Positions 1 to 10,590 of a stretch of 64,000 nt of DNA are shown here, piece after piece (within the stretch, counting starts at the first letter, position 1; each line of letters opens with the position of its first letter). Position numbers and translations under genes: made by a program. Below the pieces are notes generated by a model. That model searched no databases and was not told where the DNA came from. It saw nothing but the letters and a program-made list of their open reading frames with translations. The stretch spans positions 22,155,513-22,219,512 of the forward strand of contig CM057147.1 of assembly GCA_029964075.1 (NCBI GenBank), written 5' to 3'. Origin of the DNA: Patiria pectinifera. Taxonomy: Eukaryota > Echinodermata > Asteroidea > Valvatida > Asterinidae.

Positions 1-175
1 TTCCCTCACTGCTCAATGTGAACATATTTGCATTGTCATCTGCATGCACGGCCTCCAAGTGTGTCAACAAGTGAGCCAGAGTCGGTTATTCCGTACCATG
101 CGTCACGCTGATTAAAGGGCTTGGTGCTATGTTGTGTTATCAATTTATTCCAAGTCAAATTTTGTATGATACACA

Positions 176-420
176 GTCTGAAAGGCCTTTCACACTATCC
201 AAAATCTCTGTGTTGGACACGGGTCTATCCAACATGAACGTTTTGTGAATCCTTTCTCACACTAGCAAGAATCCAACACAGCTTCTACACAGGTCCGGTG
301 CTCTACAAGGATAAAATTCAACCCTGATCGGGACCGGGGGTGAGAGGCTCTACCTGGGTAGAAAATCCAAAATCTATAGCCAACTCATGTACAATCTGGT
401 TTAGTGTGAACAGTTTGTCT
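176..420 (+). mobile_element. Degenerate foldback element of the CACACTAG family
   Basis: Fragments such as TTTCACACTA, TTCAACCCTGATCGGGACCG and GAGAGGCTCTA match the complete element at 17541-17907, with heavy divergence. Confidence 0.5.
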
Positions 421-489
421 TTTTCCTACTCATGTTTGATGGATCCGGGTATGCTTATTGTGGACCCATGTTGATTCAGCACAGGTTGG

Positions 490-645
490 CAAGACGATAG
501 TCTGAAAAGGCCTTGTTGTAGAGACGGAATTGTACACTCTAGTGAAGTGGTCTGGCAGTTATAGAGTTTGACCCACAAGTTCGACCCGGACAAGACGATA
601 GTCTGAAAAGGCCTTGTTGTAGAGACGGAATTGTAGGCTCTAGTG
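490..645 (+). repeat. Direct duplication of 54 bases
   Basis: The segment 490-543 (starting AAGACGATAGTCTGAAAAGG) recurs almost unchanged at 592-645. The second copy runs straight into the SINE that follows. Confidence 0.8.
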
Positions 646-905
646 TCGTGGTCTAGTGCCAAGGTGCATGGGTTCGAACCCTGATGAGGAACATGGTGCT
701 TGTGTTCTTGGGCAAAACACATTACTACAAATGCCTCTCTCCACCCAGGAGTATAAACGGGTACCTGCGAGGGTAGAGACCAGATTGTGCTGATCCCTGC
801 CGAACAGAAGTGGTTCCATGGCCTGATAAACGGGGGTAATAACTGACCTAGCTTTGGTGGAAAGCGCTATATAAGCAACACACATTTTTATTATTACTTC
901 AAAAC
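620..905 (+). mobile_element. tRNA-derived SINE
   Basis: A B-box-like GGTTCGAACCC (671-681), the body CACCCAGGAGTATAAACGGG and a tail ending in AGCGCTATATAAGCAAC and (TTA)n match the fuller copy at 22345-22733. It is not a functional tRNA: no cloverleaf closes. Confidence 0.75.
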
Positions 906-1195
906 TGACAGTGTACATTTAAGTGATCAATTTTGTCTGGGGATTTTTTCTGTCTTGTTTCATCCTCTTCAGTATAAATGCCAAAAAAAGTGTCAGCTTA
1001 CAGCTTGCCATAGCTTTTGTAGAGATTATACATTACCATGCTGTTTGACTGCTGTGCAATGACACTGACATGCAACAGATGGATACATATGGCAAGCTGT
1101 GGACTGCTTCCTGATTCAGATCGCAAACGTAATAAATTGCCACTCCTACAAGCAAACCTTCAGAGAACCCCGACTATCTCTACAGGATATCTTAC

Positions 1196-1277
1196 CCTGG
1201 TGTCAAATTTCTGCTCCTCAAATGTTAATCTTGCAAACGGATCAGATGACCCCGTCTTGTCTTTGACAGCCAGATCC
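1196..1277 (-). CDS. RASAL1/RASA4-like: RASAL1/RASA4-like exon: C2B calcium loop 1
   Basis: This 82-base exon has acceptor TTCATCAG and donor GTAAGA and ends in phase 0. It reads (R)DLAVKDKTGSSDPFARL followed by TFEEQKFDTR. The Asp pair in DLAVKD and SSDPF is the first calcium loop of a C2 domain. No following exon is visible in 1-1195, so the gene continues off the left edge. Confidence 0.9.
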
Positions 1278-4200
1278 CTGATGAAAGGACGATAAAAACC
1301 ATCTGTCTTGAACAAATCTGCACAGCTTAAAATCACTGAGAGGCCGACAGAGCAAAACACGTCGGCGACTGTATTTCTGGCCAATGGGACGCGGTCACGG
1401 TTCGTAATATATTGTTTTTTAGTGCAATACTTTTGGGGGGACGGGAACAAGACAAGAAACGTGGTCAGGTGAAATAAATAGCCGAGATGGGCTCTTCAAA
1501 GGTTGAACTTTAATTAAAATCTTTTCACTTGTGACTCAATGAATATCCATTTCAAAATCAGTGTTCATTTCGGGTAAGATGAGGAGGTGGATGGGTAAAA
1601 TGATGCTGGGACTGAATTTCAAAAGGAAAAGGTTTCAGTAAGGAAAGATTTGGAGGAATTCATTCTCCTTACTAACCCTTTTTTTTCTTCTTGGGACTGT
1701 GATATTGAAGCTAAATTTATGGAGTAACTTAAAACCATGCAGGCGAGTTCATCATATTTCTCATAACCCATTCGACCCTCTCAACAGGATCAAAATGATC
1801 ATTGACATTTTAATGAAAATGAAATCTCAATGATTTATTGGAAACTGGGGGGGGGGAGACCAAAGAGAAATTTCTTTCACTTGTGGATATTTGACGTTAC
1901 CCGCAAAGCCTCTTGAGTTGAACACACAACAAAATTACCTTTTTCTCCTCAAGGGAATTTTTTGTATATTTCTGGATACTTGACAACAGCAATATAGAAA
2001 ACTCCAGGATTTGTAGCTTTCTCAAATATCAAAGGGCCCATGTCATATAATTTTAAAACAATACTTGAAAATGCACCTTTGTGTTCCATTACACGTATCC
2101 TTATTTTCAATTTGCCATTTTTATAAGTATTTTTGTCCTTTTTTTTGTGTTTATGCCAATGCAAATTTATTTCAAATTCATGAGCAAAAGTATGTCATTT
2201 CAGGTAGAAACCTCAATGTTACAGCTATTTTAGTACCAAAATTGGTGAGAATTTTAGATATTTTGCTTTCGTAAATTTTATTTCTTTGGTGATTCGTTGC
2301 TGTTTTAGAATACATGACAGTTAGCCAATGAGCAAAATTTTCTCACAAATATTTTCAAAGAGCAAATATTTGGCTTCACAATTTGAACAGAAAACCTCTA
2401 ATAATAAGTGAAAGTGTCTTCCTGAAATGACATTAGAGCAACAGCGCCCTCATTTGTCAGGAAAAGCGCGGGCAATTTTAAATGTTTTAAAAAGTGAACT
2501 CTTCAATAAAATTTGCCAAAATGGAATGCCAAATATACATTAAATCAAGAGGAGTAGAAAGTTGCACAAAATATCTTCCCAAGTACGATTCATGTCATAA
2601 GCCCTTTAAAGAGTCCTCTCCCCTCAAAGTCCGAGTGCATTTGTTTTACCTTGCTTCTAGCAGTTCAATCTTGAGGTTCTTGCGACCTCCGTCAGCTTCC
2701 AGCAAAGTGGCTTCAATGTGGATCTCCCCCTGCACTTCGGTATCTCGGTCCACCTTGACCAGTTGGAGCCATTTCTCTAAACCTGGTGCAGAAAAGAGAA
2801 GGGCGAAGTTGAACTTGTCATGTTTTGAAATTGACATGGACCGACAAGCTTTTTGACCTGCAAATTGTTCATTTCATTTTAAAATGGTAGAAAATAGGTA
2901 AAAATAGGTGAATTCTCTTCCGGTGTGTTTTGTGGGGAAAGCAGTAAAAGTTGCCTAGATCATTTTCTCATATCTACCGGGATTTATGATTTGCATTGTA
3001 CAATTTGTAGATGAATTCAACGTTTCATTTTCTCGTTTTTGTTGGTTTTTGTTCATAACTTGAATTGGAAGGGCAAATGGAGGGGGGGGGGGTGGCAGAG
3101 GGTGGTTGAGCTCTCAATAAGTGCGGGCCTGGAGATGGAAAGAGGCCTTTCAAAAGCAAATGCAATACCTTAAAACTATGCGATATATGTATTCATTTCA
3201 GATCCTCATGTCAGATTTTAATCTTCGTGTCAGAATCCTTCAAAAAAATACTAAAGTTGCTCTATTAGCAAAAAAATATTCCCCTCGATTCCCTAGAGGC
3301 TAGATGGATCCCAACATCTTATTATACATCTCAGGCTAACTCCTACAATCTAGTTAGGTATGTCTTGCCGAGGGCGAGACTTAATCACCCCGACAAAATC
3401 AGTCCAGCGTTTAAATCCACTGATTAGATCAGTGTAAGGAAGGTGCATCCATGCACTTAACTACCGGAGTACGGTAGACATCATCAAAGGATTCGGGGGG
3501 GGGGGGTGGCTAGAGGCTGATGGGATTAAATTGAATTTCCTTGAGACGATGGATTTGGGCAGACCACCTGACAAATATTGACTTCTGCGGTGACTGTATG
3601 ATCGGAATCGAGTTCTAATCCTGCTTGCAAAAAAATGTTATTACTGATAATTTTCTTTTCTCAAACATGAATCTTCCGCAAGCCTGGACTATATTGTCAT
3701 AATTATAAACTAAATTTTCAAATAATTGTTCACGCATAATCATTGATAAACCATCTGAAGTAGCATGTAGCTAGTATTCTTCACGGTTGTTTCATAGGTT
3801 TTTTTTCTGGCATTTGGAATAATTGAGAGTAAGGCCAAAAAAAAAGTCTTCGGTTTCTGGTATGTGCGCGCATCGCCGTAGCCATGCGCTTCGGCAAAAT
3901 CAAAACGTTTTTTTTCAAAGTAAGATGATGTCTCAAAACCGCCAAACTCACTGGTTTGACTGGAATCCTGCTGCTGCACAATTTTAACCGTAACGTGTTT
4001 TCAGATGGGGTTACGATCGAGTATAAACTTTATGTGGCCTCTCTGGGCTCCAATTCATTTTGCACTAAATTTAGTCTGGCACCATTTGCAGTCATCAGCC
4101 GACATTTGAAGGGAAAAAAAAGTAAAAAGTAAAAAAAAAAAAAAGGCAGCGTCGCCGCACCACTTTGGGGGCAAGCTCCACTTTTGGGGCAAGCTCCACT

Positions 4201-7200
4201 AAAGAAGTACAGAGAGCAAAAAACCTAACAGATATTTGCATTAAGCAAGTTATATATGCTATGGCATTGCTAACTTTTTTTGGAGGGGGGTGTTCCAAAG
4301 AGGAGGGTAACCCCAAACCTCCTCCCTATTTCTACGCCAATGATTAAGTTCTACAAGAAATACACACCACTCACAAGGATTCGTGTTGAATGAGGTCTGT
4401 ATGCATATTGAAGTATCAATTACATATAATGTATCCCCAAGGGAGTTATTCAGCACAGTGCATGAAGAGAGGAAAATGTCTGTATAAAAAAAAAGAATTA
4501 ACACTGCAGAACGAAAGAGTCAACCTTAAATACATTTTGGTCATTCCATAAAGTTGGGGTCCACTTTTTTTCCGGTCCCTATTAGTATTACATAGATCTG
4601 ACATCTATGATTCAGGCAGGCAACTGGGAAATCACAAAAGAGGAAATTCAAATTTTTCCCAGACTTTGTACAGTGTTTTTCTATTTTCAATGGCACACCT
4701 GGGAAGTAAAAAACGAGGAAATCAGCTGATCTGAGGAAAAGTTGCATGCCTGATGATTTTATAATTCTGATGCACTCCTTAATTAATGCAGTCATCCTCC
4801 ATGAGCGATTATACACTCATCCTAAAAAGAAAGTCCCCCCCCCCTACTTTTTGTCTAACTCAAAAAAATACTGCGCACATCTTGCTCAAATTACGACTAA
4901 TCAGTACAGAAATTCCTTAACAAGTGTGAACCACAACTTTTTTCATAATTCTCCTCATAAAACCTCATAAAACCCTGCCTTCTTTCTACAAAGTAACCCT
5001 GCTGATATTTAACACTGTATTATCTTAGGGAACTATTAAGTGAGTCCCAAAACATTTTGTATGCGTGCAAGGTAAGTGTGAACCACAACTTGCATGTATA
5101 CAAATGTGCAACTGTTTCCAGTATCATTTGTCATAAATTGCATAATTTCGTACACATTATCACTGTTTTGGGCCAAATAAAGAGTATGGCTGGATTGCCA
5201 AGGAATTTCTATACTGATTAGTCATTATTTGAGCAAGAGGTGCTCAGTAGTTTTTGAGTTACACAAAAAAGATTGGAAGGGGGGACTTCTGTTTTTGGTT
5301 GAGTGCAATCTATCTACCCTTTTTTTTTAATCGTTTGAAGTCATTCTTAATGATACTTGAATTGCAATTTACACAAAGTAACAGGGACAGGCAAAATGTC
5401 ACACATTGGCCCTAAATTTATAGACTGACCCATTTAAATTTTACAAATTTATATAAGTTACACAAGCCCACACCCCCGTACAAAAAAACCTGGAATACAG
5501 TAGTTACAAAATCACCTCTTGCGGTTTTTTGCAGGATTTCTTTATCCACTGACACCTTGCCGATGATATCATCTTCACTGTGGGAGGAAGAGAAAAAAAA
5601 ACATCAAAAGGTCACAGGTAAGCTGGCTCGATCTTCCAGGCTTATACTGGGGATTTCAACCCACGTAATGAAGGGAAAAGAAGGAGGAAAAAAACAGAAT
5701 TGTTTTCTTGAGTATTTTTCGCCTGGTTTGACTTCAGGCTGCCGTCCCTGCAGTAATTGCTGGCTGTTTGCATTGAAATAATAGTTTTGGCAGTGGCGCT
5801 TTTTGCAGTACACAATGCCACAGGGTACAACAAACGAGTGCCGTTTTGATTAGCTGTTTGGCTGCAGGCTATTATTGAATTTTCCGCAAAACAAATTTTC
5901 CATATTGCACAGACGTAGGGTGTGAAAAATGGCTAGTGTGGGCAAAATATTGCAGTTTTGATATTATGATAAACAAGTAAGCTATAACAAACAAGTTAAG
6001 AAATTCATAATAGTTCAAGTACATGTATTTACAAATATAAGATTTGAAGGTTTGAATGGTGAAGATGGCAATAAGACGAAGATTTACGATAAGCACCATG
6101 TAACAAATCTCTTTTGTGAGTTTGGGAGATTCTGAAAAGAACCACCTGGGGGAAATTCAACGTTTCAGACAGTATAACAGGTAGAGTATACTGCCCAAAA
6201 CGTTGAGTTTCCCCTGATTCTTTTCAGAATTTCACAAACTCGCAAAAGAGATTTGTCACACGGTGCTACCGTAAATCTTGATAACATTTTAAACAAGATA
6301 AAATACTCTAATTAAAAAACAAACAAACAAAATGTGACCGAGCAATCACAGTGAAAAATAAACAGAGAGATAAAAATCTGAATATAAGTACTATCCATTT
6401 TAGACAACTTGAAGGATTTTTTTTTAAGGAAGCTTTTTTTTTTTATGGAGTCTCGGATGTGCTGGGGGATCCGATTTCATTCTTTGGGACCTGCGAATGA
6501 AGATGCTTTGTCACTTGCATCCTTTGTGCTTATTGTCACATGCAAATGGGATGTATCAGATGAAGACCTATCAAGTTGTGAACAAACTTCAGAAATAGTC
6601 CCGTGAAATTTAATGACCCCAAAACGAAGCTGAGTAGAAGTTAATGAGTAGGCCTGATCAATTTGTACAGATTTCAGTATAAGTTGTAAATGCTGTGACA
6701 TGATGTTGTAAATTAATTGTCAACAAAGGGACAGAAAGTAACCAAAACAAAGAATTGATGATTAAATCACATCTGGGCATTTGATTAACAAAGATAAATA
6801 ACTGAAACGGATTCGAACTTCTAACCTTCGAAACATTGTACCTCTGCTTTTAACTTCACTAAATATCCTTAGCTTTCAGTCTCCCAATTTGCATATAAAT
6901 GTGTTTACTTTTGTGATGGAAGCCAGAAACACGACACCCCATCCATATCCACTTAAGGCCATGGATCACACGCAAACTCAAGATTCTAGCACCAGTGAAC
7001 ATTAAGGCCAAAAAAAAAAAATCTCCGGTTTCTGGTATGCGCGCCAGTCGCCATAGCCATGCGCGTCGGCAAAATGAAAAAGGTTTTTTTTTCAATAAAA
7101 TATGTCTCAAAACCGCCAAACTCACTGGTTTGACTGGAATTCTGCTGCTGCACAATTCTAACGTGTTTTTAGATGGGGTTATGATCGAGAATAAGCTTTA

Positions 7201-9641
7201 TGTGGCCTCTCCGGACTCCCATATATTTGCACTAAGTTTAGTCGGGCACCATTTGCAGTCATCAGCCGACATTTGAAGCAAAAAAGACAGGTAAAAAAAA
7301 AAAAAAGCCGCGTCGTCGCACCACTATTTGGGCAAGCGCCATACCAGAAACCGGAGCCTTTTTTTTTTGGCCTAAAGGAAACTTCTGTGGATTATCTGTG
7401 ACCTTCACCTTTGAAATATGACTCATTTGAATATGTACAATCTGAAACACTAGATTTTGGCAATTCCGGGATAAGCGTACCTTTATGCAAACCATGGGAG
7501 TGGCGCAGGCTAATTAGTCACTCACATGTATACATTTTTTTAAATTTCCAATAATGGAACCACTGTGAGAATGGATACGTTGCTCATGGAGAGTCAATTC
7601 CAATCAGTTTTTAGTCGAACCGAGATGACAATTCTCCGGTAAAGTAAAGTATGGGGCAGGGGCGTCAATCCGGGGGGTGGGGGGGGGGGGTACATGTATA
7701 TCTCCCCCCATATGGGCTATTGGATCGGTTTCCCCCCCCCCCCCCGCCTTTTTTGTGAAAGGAAACAAGAAAAGGCGGATTTTGAGGTGTTTTTTGGAAC
7801 TACCCAACAACCAAAATGTGTTGCATAGTACTGAAAAAGGGAGGGCCATTTTGATGTAAGGTTAATTGGTGTAAGTAAACATAGCATGTACATCTGTATC
7901 ATGAACAGCGCCCCTAGTATCATGTGGTGTCCAGCAAGCCCCCTCCCGGCACAGATTTACGCCACTGGTATGGGCACGGAGGAATAAGATCACATGGGGT
8001 ATAATTGATAATTTCAAAAAAAAGGTTAAAAAACATTGCAACGGCTGCATGAACGCCCGTCCAAACTGTCAAGCCGCCTCCTTCAAGAGGATAAGATGAA
8101 TCCCTAAGGCCTATCTCTCCCGTTCGTCCTCGTCTCCACACTTGTCAAGGCAAACTGCCACCAGCCCGTACAAAAAACGGAAGGATTTAGTACATTAGCC
8201 AGACATGCCCACGCATCAGAGGAGGCCGATACCTCGCTGTCAGCGTGAAGTGTGACAGAGAAGCCTAGGCCAAACAAAAAAATTCTGCTTCCGATTACAT
8301 GGCATTTGAAAATAGGGTAGGTAGGTAGGTAGGGAATTTTTTTATTTTTGGGGGGGCCAATTTTTGTGTGCACGATCATATGGAGGCGACTGCGTGTAGT
8401 AAAGGGTAAAAGGTAGAAATGGATGGTTTTCTGGGTTTTTTCTCCTTTTCTCATTAAAAAATTAGGGCAGAATAGGGTAGGTAGGGAAACCAGAAGCAGA
8501 ACTATTTTATTTTATTTTATTTTTTGTTTGGCTTTACTGATCTGAAAAATTACTCATGAACACATCCCATCTTCCACTGGATGTTGGATGGCAGAAACAC
8601 CCACTGAAATTGCCCACAGATCAAACACTAGACCAATTACTGTCACTAAAAAGGTCTAATTTATTTTTTTGGGGGGTGCCCTCTAAGATGGCCGCTACAC
8701 ATAAGGTCTAGATGGAGTAACAGACAGGTTTGTTTGGGACAGTACAGGAAGTAATGGGTTAGACTCAATCTTTTCGAAAAAGAAACAAGTACACTGTACA
8801 TAGTATGTAATATTGTAGCGGCACACGGCCGCATGGTGGCGTATTCACCAAGCTGGAATTTAGGGTGAAGCCACTTGCAGCGCGCGCGCAATCTCAGTAC
8901 CTGGGGATCCAGGCACGACAGTGCACTCGCGCGTATCATAGTCGTACGATGGGCCAAAATAAAGCAGAAATTGCGTTCGCGCTCTTTTAGGCAGTTCTGA
9001 TCTGAAGCTGGTTGAAGAAAGACATACAAAAACACCACAGAAACAACCGTTGTTAAATAAAACGATTATATAATGTGAGTACCTGTATTGATTTAGCGGA
9101 ACATTGAATAGAATCAGAAGAGACAGGAAGAGAAGTTATCCGTCCTAGTGCCCGTGTCACATTTATTTTATTCGTTGTATTGTGATGTTTGTCTTGTTTC
9201 TACTTACGTTAATTTAGCCTAATCGTCCCAAAGAAAATAGCCCTTAGACCGCGAAGACTCGTTACAATATGTACATGTACATGTATGCCTTTGTGTACCA
9301 AAGTGACTTTGCACTACCCTTCCTGACTGTACATGTCACTTAAAGATTTTGGGAGCCTCTCAAAAGATGGGAAAAGTACTCCTCACTGTAGACTTGTGTC
9401 AGATTCCTTATTAAAACAACATATTTACGAAATAAACATTGGTTCATATTAAGCCTGTATAGACATTAACTATAATATTTTATTCTGTAAAAGCAACTTT
9501 CTGTTCCCAGTACTTCCTCTCTCCTACCTGACCGTATCTTCATCAAAGACGTAAACCGAGAGATTTTGGAAGCCTCCGGGAAGATGGAAAAAGTACTCCT
9601 CGCCCCAGAAAGGTGTCAGAGTCTTCCAGACAGTGGCAGTC
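1196..9641 (-). CDS. RASAL1/RASA4-like: RASAL1/RASA4-like Ras GTPase-activating protein, partial (span of four exons)
   Basis: This is part of a GAP1-family protein, which in animals binds membranes through tandem C2 domains in response to calcium and switches Ras off through a RasGAP domain. Four exons (9528-9641, 5516-5577, 2650-2782, 1196-1277) splice in frame with GT/AG junctions and give about 130 residues. They run from RTATVWKTLTPFWGEEY through VFDEDTVSEDDIIGKV, the calcium loop at the end of C2A, then the linker with EVQGEIHIEATLLE, then the first strand of C2B, LEARDLAVKDKTGSSDPFARL. The order and spacing match my knowledge of RASAL1 and RASA4. The acidic ligands of both visible C2 loops are kept, so calcium binding is likely. 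The rest of C2B and the RasGAP, PH and BTK parts would lie left of base 1. The N-terminal exon or exons were not found between 9642 and 25000 and may fall in the N gap. RASAL1 cannot be told from RASA4 here. Confidence 0.88.
2650..2782 (-). CDS. RASAL1/RASA4-like: RASAL1/RASA4-like exon: C2A-C2B linker and first strand of C2B
   Basis: This 133-base exon has acceptor CTGCACCAG and donor GTAAAA. It reads (G)LEKWLQLVKVDRDTEVQG and then EIHIEATLLEADGGRKNL, ending at LEA plus two bases of Arg. The VQGEIH motif before the second C2 domain is typical of RASAL1 and RASA4. Confidence 0.9.
3831..4200 (+). mobile_element. TTAGGCC MITE family 1, right end truncated
   Basis: It begins AAGGCCAAAAAAAAAGTC and CGGTTTCTGGTATG. 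The interior is shared with 7003-7375 and 63383-63758. It stops at CAAGCTCCACT before the right terminal repeat. The small minus-strand frames that overlap it recur in the other copy and are not genes. Confidence 0.85.
4613..4752 (+). mobile_element. Short MITE with CAGGCATGCAACT termini
   Basis: Termini CAGGCAGGCAACT and GTTGCATGCCTG are inverted. The inside GACTTTGTACAGTGTT is shared with the second copy at 21523-21673. Confidence 0.8.
5516..5577 (-). CDS. RASAL1/RASA4-like: RASAL1/RASA4-like exon: end of C2A
   Basis: This 62-base exon has acceptor CCCACAG and donor GTGATT. One base completes Ser, then 20 codons read EDDIIGKVSVDKEILQKTAR, and the last G starts a Gly codon finished by the next exon. 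EDDIIGKV closes the C2A calcium site and matches the DDVIGK strand of the family. Confidence 0.9.
6080..6280. mobile_element. Foldback element
   Basis: Arms of roughly 90 bases are inverted copies, for example ACAAATCTCTTTTGTGAGTT on the left against CTCGCAAAAGAGATTTGT on the right. AACGTTTCAGACAGTATA sits near the centre, facing TATACTGCCCAAAACGTT. Confidence 0.85.
7003..7375 (+). mobile_element. TTAGGCC MITE family 1, complete
   Basis: About 373 bases. Left TTAAGGCC-(A)n-TCTCCGGTTTCTGGTATG is inverted at the right as CATACCAGAAACCGGAGCC-(T)n-GGCCTAA. The interior has no coding capacity. Confidence 0.9.
7658..7967 (+). mobile_element. CAGGGGCGT element with G/C tracts, uninterrupted copy
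   Basis: It starts CAGGGGCGTCAATCC and ends GATTTACGCCACTGG, which are inverted. It contains long G and C runs, AAAAGGCGGATTTTGAGG and GTATCATGAACAGCGCC. The same element at 17309-18153 carries an insertion. Confidence 0.85.
8266..8532 (+). mobile_element. TTAGGCC MITE family 2
   Basis: Starts TAGGCCAAACAAAAAAATTC and ends TTTTTGTTTGGC. The interior repeats AATAGGGTAGGTAGG near both ends and has ACGATCATATGGAGGC. The second copy is at 30139-30406. Confidence 0.85.
8672..8709. repeat. Fragment of the CTCTAAGATGGCCGC MITE
   Basis: TGCCCTCTAAGATGGCCGCT and CATAAGGTCTAG match the right end of the complete element at 57137-57280. Confidence 0.6.
9340..9408 (-). pseudogene. Decayed duplicate of the RASAL-like C2A exon
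   Basis: On the minus strand this reads RNLTQVYSEEYFSHLLRGSQ, NL and then a TAA stop. It aligns without gaps to KTLTPFWGEEYFFHLPGGFQ NL in the functional exon at 9528-9641. The nucleotide match is strong around GAGGAGTACTTTT and ends where the real exon continues with SVYVF. There is no good donor site. It is a tandem exon duplication that has since gained a stop. Confidence 0.75.
9528..9641 (-). CDS. RASAL1/RASA4-like: RASAL1/RASA4-like exon: C2A core
   Basis: The exon is 114 bases: one base finishing an Arg codon, 37 codons, and two bases of a Ser codon completed by the next exon. The acceptor is ...TTTAG and the donor GTAGGA. It encodes TATVWKTLTPFWGEEY and ends VFDEDTV, the second calcium-binding loop of C2A. 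A decayed duplicate lies about 120 bases downstream on the same strand at 9340-9408. Confidence 0.9.
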
Positions 9642-9872
9642 CTAAATAGACAGGGACAGAAGGAGCAAAAAAAAAAGATAAGTAATGACAAAACAGATCC
9701 CGAGGATAAATGAGAGACAAAGGTTGTGGAGATGTCGGTTGATCGATCGCCACTAGTGACCCTATCTTTGCAATCATCAAGAACACATCAACTGTGTGTA
9801 CACATGGTGCTCACAGCTCGATAAGGTTTTGGTAAGTACAGGCAAGATGTCGTCATGCAGTCAGGCAAAGCC

Positions 9873-10119
9873 TGGGCCCAATTTCATAGAGCTGCTTAAG
9901 CAGAAAATTTGCTTAAGCACGAAAAAACATTGCTTAGTAAAATTAGGTTACCGGCCAAAACTCCATGTGATGTACATTGCTTGTGACTGGTATTTAGCTG
10001 TTGTTTACTTAGTATAACAATCGCATGGAGTTTTGGCCGGTAACCTGATTTTATTAATCAAGACGTTTTTGTGCTTAAACCAATTTTGTGCTTAAGCAGC
10101 TCTATGAAATTGGCCCCAG
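9873..10119. mobile_element. Foldback MITE, GGGCCCAATTTCATAGAGC termini
   Basis: The left arm GGGCCCAATTTCATAGAGCT is inverted at the right as GCTCTATGAAATTGGCCCC. An inner inverted pair, GGTTACCGGCCAAAACTCCA and ATGGAGTTTTGGCCGGTAAC, flanks the centre. Confidence 0.9.
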
Positions 10120-10590
10120 GGCCCAATCCCATGGATGCGCTTACCATTAGCGAAAAATCCCTGCTTACTGTGGCAAAAAATTCTGTACTATCGGCAGAAA
10201 TGTATTTCACAGGTTAGCTAGGAATTATGGCTTAGACATACATTCTTTAACTAAAGGATTCTGGGCTTACAGGGTTAAGCAGAGAAATGTTCTGCTAGCG
10301 CGGTTAACACAATATGGTGATTGTGAACGTGGAATTCTGAGGTGAGCGGCGTTATGATGACTCTGCTTACCGTTAATTAAAAATCCCTGCTTAAATGAAG
10401 CAGAAAATTATGTGCTTACTGTAAGCGTATTTCACGGGTTAGCTAGGAATTTTGGCTTCTGCGCATGTGTACATCCTGTAACTAACTATTCTAGTGCTTA
10501 CAGGGTTAGCACAATTTTTTTCTGCTAGCGGGGTTAGCACAAAATGGTGATCATAAGCACAGAATTCTGTGGTTAGCAGAGCCGTGAAAT
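10120..10590 (+). repeat. Two tandem units related to each other
   Basis: Units of about 230 bases (about 10130-10350 and 10360-10590) share AAAAATCCCTGCTTA, TTAGCTAGGAATT and CTTACAGGGTTA in the same order. They sit directly beside the foldback at 9873-10119. Confidence 0.7.

Noticed and set aside
3740-3981. Minus-strand frame beginning MCSSRIPVKPVSLAVLRH, also seen at 6859-7155
   Set aside because: It lies in MITE family 1 copies; the frame is carried by the repeat and breaks at different points in each.
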